From contig OW203751.1 in assembly GCA_934045075.1 (NCBI GenBank), forward strand, positions 17,501 to 81,500: a stretch of DNA of 64,000 bases, in the 5' to 3' direction. The notes under the pieces were generated by a model, which was given only the letters and a program-made list of their open reading frames with translations, ran no database searches and was not told where the DNA came from. How positions within the stretch are numbered: position 1 is the stretch's first letter; every line of letters starts with the position of its first letter. The translations under genes and the position numbers were made by a program. Source of the stretch: Yponomeuta sedellus (Eukaryota; Arthropoda; Insecta; Lepidoptera; Yponomeutidae). This document shows positions 10,009 to 18,383 of the stretch, piece after piece.

Positions 10009-10572
10009 AACAGTGGAGGGTGGCCCACCCCGGCAGAGATCGTACGTTGGAGGCAGGAGGCTCGCGACGATCTCTTCCGCAGGTGGGCCCTCAGGTTGGA
10101 GGACCCCTCCGCGAGTCGGAGACTCGTGGAGGCGGTCCGGCCGGTCCTGCGGCCATGGGTGGAGCGGGCGCACGGGGCGCCGACCTATCACCTGACCCAA
10201 CTCCTCACAGGTCACGGCTGCTTTGCCAAGTACCTGTGGGAGGTGGTGGGGATAGAGTCGGGCCCCGAGTGCCGATACTGCGCGTCCAACGAGGAGGATA
10301 CGGCGGAGCACACGCTAGCTGTGTGCTCCGCCTGGAGCGCGCAGCGGACCTCCCTCATGGCCGTTGTGGGGGCCGACCTGTCGCTGCCGGCCATTATCCC
10401 GCAAATGGCCGGCAGCCAAGAGAGTTGGGCCGCCGTCGCCACGTTCGCTAGCGAGGTGATGGCGGCCAAACGAGAGGAGCTGCGGGAACGGGAGCGGGCA
10501 GGGCTCACGCTCCCGCCCCGTCGTCCAAATAGGGGGCGGCGCCGCGCGGGATATGCGCGCGCCCCCGACTAG
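10009..10572 (+). pseudogene. C2 ORF2 C-terminal remnant (187 codons)
   Basis: Open frame corresponding to the C-terminus of C1 ORF2, including the region after the RT and the Cys/His cluster (CRYC...H...C). It has no start codon, endonuclease or RT and is not expected to work. The frame is undisturbed, so insertion is probably recent. Confidence 0.88.
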
Positions 10573-10980
10573 AGCGGCCGTGGGCGGAGGGTCGGGGGAC
10601 CCCCCGCCCACCATCACGGCGAGCCGCAAGGCGCCTTCGCGTGTTCCGGGGTGCCTTCCGGCAAAACATAGGGTGCCCGCGCGCCCGCCCACGGCCTCCT
10701 CTGAATACAGAGGAGCCCCGGGGGGCGGGCGTGCGGGCAAGTCGACGCTTTCATAGCGCAGGGGGGGTCCGTGCGGCCCCCCCTCACAAGGAGAGTCCTA
10801 TGGGACGCCCTCTCGCCGGGTCACGGTGACTTAACCTCTGGCATATCCCGTGACCCGGTAGAGTAGAGGAGGAACACCGCGGGGGTTTAGTGGGTAGTCC
10901 AGTCCAGTCCGGGCTGGGAGTCCCACACAACGGCGCCTTGTTGTCCCCCGGCAACGGGGCGCCGAAGTGCGTAAAAAAAA
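10573..10980 (+). other. C2 3' UTR, structural module lacking its closing strand
   Basis: The module from 10878 has the 5' closing strand CGCGGGGG, the invariant TTTAGTGGGTA, a CCCAGC-type inner hairpin and the GGCGCC stem. The copy ends at 10972, before the CCCCCGCG that closes the fold in C1. Upstream is an inverted repeat in which GTGACCCGG appears in both orientations near 10817 and 10848. Confidence 0.65.
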
Positions 10981-11209
10981 AACCTAACCTAACCTAACCT
11001 AACCTAACCTAACCTAACCTAACCTAACCTAACCTAACCTAACCTAACCTAACCTAACCTAACCTAACCTAACCTAACCTAACCTAACCTAACCTAACCT
11101 AACCTAACCTAACCTAACCTAACCTAACCTAACCTAACCTAACCTAACCTAACCTAACCTAACCTAACCTAACCTAACCTAACCTAACCTAACCTAACCT
11201 AACCTAACC
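10981..11209. repeat. Telomeric CCTAA array
   Basis: Perfect CCTAA repeats between the C2 poly(A) and the poly(T) of the minus-strand element A1. The two elements converge on this array with opposite polarity. Confidence 0.97.
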
Positions 11210-11235
11210 TTTTTTTTTTTTTTTTTTTTTTTTTT

Positions 11236-11689
11236 CGAGGAGAAATCCATTTACGGACTACCCACCATTACTAGGTGGGCGCGTGTGGGACTCGCCCAGC
11301 AGAGTGCTGGGAATACCCACTAAAACTCCCCGTCTTCCTTTCATGCCCTTGTTGGGGGTGAACTGGGACCTGAGTAATTCACCAGTCCACCCCCGGGCTG
11401 CCCAGCTTATAGGCCAGGCTGGCACCGATGGGGGACTGCCTCGGAAGATAAGGCAATCCCCAAACTGCAGAATGTATGCACACGCCAGTGTTAGACGCGT
11501 GCAGTCCCACTTAAGGGCAGAAGAAGGCCAGTAGGATCTACCAGCCCTCTCCCGCCCCTACATCTGCGCCGGATGGGAGCGGCTGGAGGCTCCTCCTCCT
11601 CCCGCTCCGTCTCCGCAGCACCCCTCCCCGAGACGCCGGCTGATTCAGCCGGACGTTTCGAGCTCTCCCGCAAAATTCCACCCATGGAC
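11236..11689 (-). other. A1 3' UTR with conserved folded module
   Basis: The terminal module (11236-11332) in element sense has closing stem CGGGGAG/CTCCTCG, then TTTTAGTGGGTA, a hairpin CCCAGCA/TGCTGGG inside the GTGGG/CCCAC stem, and a GCCCACC/GGTGGGT hairpin. A second hairpin near 11430-11462 (GGGGATTGCC with AGGCAGTCCCC) is also kept in A2 and S1. Homology with S1 covers essentially this whole UTR. Confidence 0.75.
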
Positions 11690-13750
11690 TTAACTGCCAT
11701 CGGCAGCATCCATGGATGTCACCGCAGGGGAGGCCGGCGTGGCCGACGAGCGAAGGGCAGTACCCCACTGTATGGGGCGGCCCTTGACCGGCGAGGGGTT
11801 GCATTGCATGCCACCCATGCGGTGCTCCGAGGGAAGGCCTCGGTCCGCGCACACTGCGCATTTGGGTTGCGCAGTGCAGTCCGCCGCGATATGTCCCTCT
11901 TGACCGCAGTGATAGCAGAGTCCACTGCGGTCTTTAGCAGAGGGACACAGGACCTGCGGGTGGCCAACACCCATACAGCGGAAACACCGCATTGGGCGCT
12001 GCTCAAGGACCTTAATGGAGGCAACGCTCCAGCCTACACATAAGCGACCATCGTCTGCCAGTCTTTTGATGGCTTCGACGGGGCAGGACACGAGAGTGGA
12101 CCCAACCCCTGTGTAGCCCGCTACTATTTTGCCAACCTTGATGGCATCCGGGGCGCAGTCTGCCTTCTGCGCCACAGCCATGCGGATCTCCTCCTCCGTT
12201 ACGGAGTCATCGAGCCCTGACAGCCGGACATTGGCCGTCTTGGTAGGCCTTGTGACCTTAGCGGCGTCACCCAGCGCTTCACCGATTCCCGCCGCCAGGG
12301 CGTCCGCCTGGGCGGTAGTAGTCTCCTTAGGGAGCTCGATTATTCGGGCCCCCGTAATTCCAGTGCGGAACTTGGCCGGTCCGATGCCGAGCGCTCCCAT
12401 ATTTACCGAGGCCTTCGCCTTGGCGATGGCGTCCTTGTAGGTGACACCCTCCGCCACAGCCTCCGGTTTCAGTGTCAACACCACCGCCAATGTTTTTGGC
12501 GCCTTGGGCAGCTTAGGCTTAGGCTTAACAACCTTTGCTGCTTCGGGCGCGGATGATGCCTTCTTTTTAGGCTTCTTCGCCACGGTCACCCACTGCTCGA
12601 GTACTACCGGCTGCTCCTCCCGCGACGGGCCCGCAAACTGCACCGAGGCACGGGTTGCCTCACGAGCCGAAGCCGTCGACGTCTGTTCAGCAGCCTTGGC
12701 CGCCTTCTTAGGCCTCGCCTCCTTCGGCATGTTTGCCGGTGGGGCGAGAGTCGTCACTGCCACTGGTTGTGAAGAAGCTGCCCCCTTTACCGAAAGAGCA
12801 GCCCTCTTCTCCGTACGAGAATCCCCAGCCAGGGGAGGTCGATGTGACTGAGCCGGCAAAAGCCGGCCGTCCACCTCGAGCCCCTCCAACCGGGCCCCCA
12901 GAATGCGTCCGAACTGCTCCGTTACATCCCGCTGTAAGCGGTCGAGCATCTCTGTCATCTCACCCCTAGAGAGCCCGTCAGGCTCGCGTGGGACTTCCAT
13001 TTCCCTCACAGGGGCAACCGGGCTGTTTCGACGGGCACTCACCTCCATGAGCTCCCGTCTCAACTCCGCCACCTCCTTTTGGAGCGCCGACATTTGACTT
13101 TTAAGGCGTTTATTGTCACCCTCCAGCCTCGTCACTTCGTCATCCGCCGTCCTAGCGGCCAGCGTGCGGACTGTCTTCATCATCGACAGCGTCGCATCTC
13201 TTATCTCCTTGACGAAGGTCCCCTTCAAGTTCTTTGACTTAGTCGAGACCTGAATAAGGCGACCTGCGTCCTCAACCGCCAGCTGAACCAGAGCCCCTGT
13301 CGACACCTCAGGGCTTTTCTTGCCCCTGCTGGTCACTTCTCGTTCGCCATCCGTAAGGGTAGCTTCGCTCTCCGAAAGATAGCCTGTGTATCCGCTCTCT
13401 TTTAGCTCGCGACGTGCTTGAGCCAGCCCAACACTGTGGGTGTAGCCGCGACCTCCCTTCGTTCGAGATACCTTCGGTGCCGGAGTTTTGGTTAGTTCAG
13501 GTTCGGCGTCCGACTCCGATTCCGATTCCCCCGCAATGACTTCACTTTGCAGAGGTCTCTTCTTCGTTTTCCCTCCATTGGTTTTACCAGCCTGGCTGGT
13601 TACGCCGTCCCTGGATTGGGGCTCACGCCCCCCGCGCGCCAGTACTGGAGAGACTAGTCCATATCTCTCGCCAAACTCCCTCCAATTTGACCGTCCACTA
13701 CGGTCAGAAAACCCTTCCGACTCCATCGACCAGTCGAGGGCCCTGCCCAC
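11690..13750 (-). CDS. A1 ORF1, gag-like protein (686 aa)
   Basis: Only protein of element A1, a nucleocapsid-type protein of the R1/SART style. Residues 60-100 are basic then acidic (KTKKRP, then a SESESD tract). The motif KSKNLKG is at 171-177, a probable coiled coil at 205-240 and an Ala/Lys-rich linker follows. The globular region before the zinc fingers resembles those of the G and H ORF1 proteins (VRLSGLDDSVTEEE motif). Three zinc knuckles lie at 589-650 (CFRC, CYHC, CAVC). The reading frame is intact. It is clearly diverged from A2 (32192-34243) yet keeps frame and motifs, which suggests selection on the protein. It probably packages its own RNA and recruits an RT from another family. 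Confidence 0.9.
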   Translation of the reverse strand: MGRALDWSMESEGFSDRSGRSNWREFGERYGLVSPVLARGGREPQSRDGVTSQAGKTNGGKTKKRPLQSEVIAGESESESDAEPELTKTPAPKVSRTKGGRGYTHSVGLAQARRELKESGYTGYLSESEATLTDGEREVTSRGKKSPEVSTGALVQLAVEDAGRLIQVSTKSKNLKGTFVKEIRDATLSMMKTVRTLAARTADDEVTRLEGDNKRLKSQMSALQKEVAELRRELMEVSARRNSPVAPVREMEVPREPDGLSRGEMTEMLDRLQRDVTEQFGRILGARLEGLEVDGRLLPAQSHRPPLAGDSRTEKRAALSVKGAASSQPVAVTTLAPPANMPKEARPKKAAKAAEQTSTASAREATRASVQFAGPSREEQPVVLEQWVTVAKKPKKKASSAPEAAKVVKPKPKLPKAPKTLAVVLTLKPEAVAEGVTYKDAIAKAKASVNMGALGIGPAKFRTGITGARIIELPKETTTAQADALAAGIGEALGDAAKVTRPTKTANVRLSGLDDSVTEEEIRMAVAQKADCAPDAIKVGKIVAGYTGVGSTLVSCPVEAIKRLADDGRLCVGWSVASIKVLEQRPMRCFRCMGVGHPQVLCPSAKDRSGLCYHCGQEGHIAADCTAQPKCAVCADRGLPSEHRMGGMQCNPSPVKGRPIQWGTALRSSATPASPAVTSMDAADGS

Positions 13751-14007
13751 GACTGACTCGGTGGGCGAGTAAATTTTTGACCCGAGTCAAAAACAACACA
13801 AACAACACGAAAGACAGAACAAAACTGTACAAACAAAACAAAAACAAAATTGGAGCCAAAAATTCCACTAAAAGTGAAATTTTCGGCAACCAAGTCGCAA
13901 GCAAACACAATAATCCGATAAGAACAGCCAAGTCAATATTAAATCCAACATCCAATCGCATATAATCACCAACAAATCAAAACCACCAAACCTCAACCCT
14001 CAACCTC
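13751..14007 (-). other. A1 5' UTR
   Basis: AT-rich leader homologous to that of A2. At its junction with the telomeric array are imperfect repeats (CCTCAA, CCCTCAA, CCTCAA at 13991-14009) before perfect CCTAA begins. These may be variant telomere repeats or bases added when the 5' end was joined. Confidence 0.6.
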
Positions 14008-14171
14008 AACCTAACCTAACCTAACCTAACCTAACCTAACCTAACCTAACCTAACCTAACCTAACCTAACCTAACCTAACCTAACCTAACCTAACCTAAC
14101 CTAACCTAACCTAACCTAACCTAACCTAACCTAACCTAACCTAACCTAACCTAACCTAACCTAACCTAACC
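14008..14171. repeat. Telomeric CCTAA array
   Basis: Perfect CCTAA repeats between the 5' end of A1 and the poly(T) of S1. Confidence 0.97.
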
Positions 14172-15614
14172 TTTTTTTTTTTTTTTTTTTTTTTTATCGA
14201 GGAGAAATCCATTTACGGACTACCCACCATTACTAGGTGGGCGTGTGTGGGACTCGCCCAGCAGAGTGCTGAGAATACCCACTAAAACTCCCCGTCTTCC
14301 ATTCATGCCCTTGCTGGGGGATGGCCTGGGACCGAAATCATTCACCAGTCCACCCCCGGGCTGCCCAGCTTGCGAGCCGGGTTGGCACCAATAGGGGACT
14401 GCCTCAGAAGATAAGGCAATCCCCTTTACTCCAGGATGAATGCACGCGCCAGTGCGGCTGGCGCGTGCAGACCAACTTAAGGGCAGAAGAGGGCCAGCAG
14501 AAAACTACCTCCCTCTCCCGCCCCCACCTCTGCTCCGGATTAGAGCGGCTGGAGGCTCCTCCTCCTTCCGCCCCATCCCCGCAGACCACCATACGCACCA
14601 ACGCGCCGCCCCCCCCCCGCCCCACTGCCCCTGCAATGGGACAAGAAGAGGGCGGCGCACCGATGCGAGGCCCATCACGTCGCTCACCAGCGCTTCTCTG
14701 CCGAGGCAGAGAAGGTGGAGAGCGAGCGCGTGGGCCCTCTCCGTGTCAGAGGCGGAGGACCAGGGGACCCTCCGCCTCCGGCCATCCGGTCCGACTGGTA
14801 CGAGGCGCCCGAAAGCGCCCCCCCCAGCCGGACCTCCTCCTCTTGGTCGCCTGGGCCCCACTCCACAGTGTGAAGCAGGGACCAGGCGACGACACCACCG
14901 ACCGCTCCGAAGAGCGGTTCCTCCGGTCCGACTGGTACGAGGCGCCCGAAAGCGCCCCCCCCAGCCGGACCTCCTCCTCTTGGTCGCCTGGGCCCCACTC
15001 CACAGTGTGAAGCAGGGACCAGGCGACGACACCACGTACCACTCCGAAGAGCGGTACCTCCGGTCCGACTGGTACGAGGCGCCCGAAAGCGCCCCCTCCA
15101 GCCGGACCTCCTCCTCTTGGTCGCCTGGGCCCCACTCCACAGTGTGAAGCAGGGACCAGGCGACGACACCACCGACCGCTCCGAAGAGCGGTTCCTCCGG
15201 TCCGACTGGTACGAGGCGCCCGAAAGCGCCCCCCCCAGCCGGACCTCCTCCTCTTGGTCGCCTGGGCCCCACTCCACAGTGTGAAGCAGGGACCAGGCGA
15301 CGACACCACGTACCACTCCGAAGAGCGGTACCTCCGGTCCGATTGGTACGAGGCGCCCGAAAGCGCCCCCCCCAGCCGGACCTCCTCCTCTTAGTCACCT
15401 GGGCCCCACTCCACAGTGTGAAGCAGGGACCAGGCGACGCCACCGGATTCCAGATTTTTCGCCGCTGGCCAGCAAGATCCCATAAAGAGAAGTTACTGAC
15501 CAGCGCCCAGGGTGCACCGGCCCTTGCCACTTACCCTTCCTACTGGTTCAAGATGAATCAGCAGGAACGGAAGCGGAAGGGCACACGGGAAGGTAATCTG
15601 GCATCGCACCCCAA
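14172..15614 (-). mobile_element. Complete non-coding telomeric retroelement S1 (SINE-like)
   Basis: 1.4-kb minus-strand unit bounded by poly(T) 14172-14195 and by CCTAA at 15615. Its last ~400 bp (14196-14590) match the complete 3' UTR of family A. Its first ~150 bp resemble the 5' end of element H (GGGGTGCGATG, and GGCCGGTGCACCCTGGGCG further in). The middle is five 137-bp repeats. There is no credible ORF and no ORF1/ORF2 remnant. It appears to be a non-autonomous element using family A/H-type machinery. Two copies (with S0) that differ in repeat number show it is a real family. Confidence 0.8.
14788..15472. repeat. 137-bp tandem repeat, 5 units, in S1
   Basis: Units start at 14788, 14925, 15062, 15199 and 15336, exactly 137 bp apart. 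Two subtypes alternate at the unit end: ACCGACC...GGTTC after units 1 and 3, ACGTACC...GGTAC after units 2 and 4. The paired arms of the small hairpin change together. S0 has three units of one subtype only. Confidence 0.9.
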
Positions 15615-15885
15615 AACCTAACCTAACCTAACCTAACCTAACCTAACCTAACCTAACCTAACCTAACCTAACCTAACCTAACCTAACCTAACCTAACCTA
15701 ACCTAACCTAACCTAACCTAACCTAACCTAACCTAACCTAACCTAACCTAACCTAACCTAACCTAACCTAACCTAACCTAACCTAACCTAACCTAACCTA
15801 ACCTAACCTAACCTAACCTAACCTAACCTAACCTAACCTAACCTAACCTAACCTAACCTAACCTAACCTAACCTAACCTTAACCT
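15615..15885. repeat. Telomeric CCTAA array
   Basis: Perfect CCTAA array between the 5' end of S1 and the 5' end of B2, with a single CCTTAACCT variant at its right edge. Confidence 0.96.
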
Positions 15886-18383
15886 CTCCGCACTCGAGAG
15901 CACGTGCTTTTTCCTATAGTTCCACACAAAAAAATTCAAAAAAGTGGTATAAAGTGGTCCGATTTGGACGAGTGAGGTGTCGTTTTACGTGGAAAAGTGT
16001 TACCTACATCGTTAACAGAGAGTTGCAAACCAGAGAACAACACAAAGACCGGTTAAGGCTGAAAAACCTTATTTTTTGGAGGTTATGTTTCGAAAAATCA
16101 CTCCAAAGAGCACACGAGTCACGACCCCCTCAGGCTGTTGCCGGATTCAGGAGGACATCCAGCGCCCCCACCATCTGGGCGAATCCGGACCACCCGCAGA
16201 CCACGCGTTTCAGGGATATTGACGAAAAACAAAAACCACGTGTACCTGAAAACACGGAAGGAGAGAAGATAGGAAGGTGAAACTTCGCAGGGGCCTTCTC
16301 CTATTGGAACAACTAAGGATACCGCAAGTAACCTAATTTTGGCTCTTATAGTTTTTTAAATATAACAGTCTGAAAATCCTAAATTCAAGAGTGAATAACT
16401 CCGAACCCAATAAACTTTTTGAAATTCCTGAACTGCTATTTCGAGCGCGCTTCAGCGAAGAACACATCCGGAAAATTTTAGCTCATTAGGACAAATAGTT
16501 TTTAGATTGCAATCAAAATAGAATAAAAATTGTTTTTAAATGTAAATTATATGAAAAAGTGGTATTTTTTAAATTGTTTTAAATTTGTAATTTCATGACT
16601 TATTTAAGCCAAATATTGGTTATTTTTTGGTAATTTTAGCATCTTCGGTTCCGGAAATATTTAATTTTAAGACATTTTTCAATTTTAATTAGTAATTAAT
16701 ACTTATAAAATTATTTTGACGACGGGATAGTGTCTAAAAGGCCTATCCCACATCAGCTAAGCCCAAACTCGGGTCCTATATCGTCTCAATCGAGAAAGTT
16801 AGCCAATTTCGGCCATTTTGTTTAAATTGGTTAACTTTTTCGACATCGAATATCTTCGGACCGGTTTACACTGCGAAGTTGGGATTTGGACCAGAGTCGG
16901 TAGCTAACCGCACACTATCGCCTTAGACCGTTTTCAGGCGTTTTTAGGGCCTGAAAATTTTTGGGCCTGAAACCGTTTTCGGGACATAGGGGAAGCCAGG
17001 CCGAGCTGCCCGCCGAAAACCCCGACGTTTTCTGACGTCGGGTTCAGGAGCTACGGGCGATTGAATTTTTAATCTGACAGCTCGGCGGCCATCTTAGCTG
17101 TCAAGCTCCGACTTCAGTCCGCCATAACTTTGGAACCGTAAGGCGTAGAGGCACGCAGTTTTCATCATCGTACTCAGGGGATACCCAAGATCTAGATCCC
17201 CAAGTTTCAGGCGGATTGGGGTCGGAGTTTTTCAGGGTCCTGAAAGTGGTTTCAGCGGAAGGCTTGGGTTGGGCAGGGGGGAACGGTCGAAATCCGGGCG
17301 CGCTGCGGCTTCTGGAAGCGGAGATATCACCAGTCAAAGTGTAACTTTGACAGTTCGGCGGCCATCTTGTTTTACTTTTAACGCCTATATCTCCGCAACG
17401 GAACGTCGTGGGGCGCCGGGGTTTTCTCCTTAGCCATCGGCTAGACCTGCCCTGTCCGACCCACTAGCTTTCAGGCGTTTTCAGGAGCCTGAAAATTTTC
17501 AGCCTGAAAACCCAACCGGCGGACGGGGCTCTTCGCGCCCAGCAAGACGAGCCCAAGCACGGGATTTTTCGGCCCGGTGGTCGCGGAGGGATCGCCGTTT
17601 AAACATTTTTGGGCGGCCATCTTGGATTTTAACCGAAAGGTTTGCACGGCGATTGCTCCGGGGCCCGTGGGGCTAGAGGTACCGTGTTTGGGGTCGTTGG
17701 AAAGGGCTCGGGGAGAGCCGTCCGCTGGTGACCCTGGAACGGCTCTACATAGAGTCCACAGGGCAAAAGTAGAGTCTTTACTATTTTTGACCAAAGATTG
17801 TTCTCTACACAAATTCTGACACGCCCGGACTCTATAGGGAAAACGTGACTCTACGTAGAGTCAAAAATAATTTAATTTGGATCCAATTCTCAACTAATTC
17901 TAGTCTAATTTTATTTCAATTCAATTTATTTCGCAATTTCTTTATTCAATTTTCTTATTATTTTAATTATTTAATTTTGAATTCTTAATTTTTTGAATTT
18001 TTATTTTTTAAATTTTAGAATTTATTGAAGATTTTATATTGAATTTTTAACTCTTAATGTAATATTTGCAATTTTTTAAATTTTAATTCCAACTTCTATA
18101 TCTTTATTTTAAATTTTTTATCGTATCACAAGCGACTTGGCCCCTATTGGCACATTAGTTTTAAGTTGACTTTTTGCCCTATTGCACTAGATTAAGATTT
18201 ACATTTTTACATTTTTACACGGCCCTTTTGCCTTAGGTTTAAGTAAAGTGACACTTTTAGTGTACACAAATTGACCCGGCCCTATTGTCGCCTTAGACTA
18301 CAAGTCCTTATCCGCCCCTTCGCTCGGCCGGGCCTAACGGTATCTGGGCAGCGCCAAACCGGCCCTCCTATACAAAAAGAATT
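15886..18383 (+). promoter_or_regulatory. B2 5' UTR with four promoter-like monomers
   Basis: Homologous to the B1 leader. GCCATNTT cores lie at 16812, 17088, 17351 and 17616, with the same ~265-bp spacing. The cores are better preserved than much of the surrounding sequence, although the UTR as a whole has diverged well beyond the ORFs. The segment 17870-18130 is AT-rich with nothing recognisable. Confidence 0.6.

Larger units (their letters stand above)
10008..10980 (+). mobile_element. 5'-truncated retrotransposon C2
   Basis: About 970-bp 3' fragment of the element family seen at 58517-61614 (C1), nearly identical from 60609 on. It keeps the last 187 codons of ORF2, the 3' UTR and a short A8 tail followed by CCTAACC. 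The 3' end stops early, at GTGCGTAAA, so the closing strand of the family's 3' structure is missing. Severe 5' truncation is typical of target-primed insertion. Confidence 0.9.
11210..14007 (-). mobile_element. Gag-only telomeric retroelement A1
   Basis: Complete-looking 2.8-kb minus-strand unit: a 5' UTR of about 260 bp, a single 686-codon ORF1, a 454-bp 3' UTR and a poly(A) (poly(T) 11210-11235 on the plus strand) abutting TTAGG repeats. Between the ORF1 stop and the 3' module there is no endonuclease or RT sequence. A2 at 31685-34486 has the same structure, so this is a family design rather than one random deletion. Its RT must come in trans. The closest functional parallels are HeT-A (Gag only, Drosophila telomeres) and HAL1. 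Confidence 0.85.

Noticed and set aside
14788..15472. CRISPR-like array (regular repeats)
   Set aside because: The repeats are contiguous 137-bp units without unique spacers, in eukaryotic telomeric DNA.
14440..15530. ORFs up to 341 codons in S1
   Set aside because: Same reason as in S0: GC-rich tandem repeats with few stops. The repeat period is not a multiple of three and no frame is preferred.
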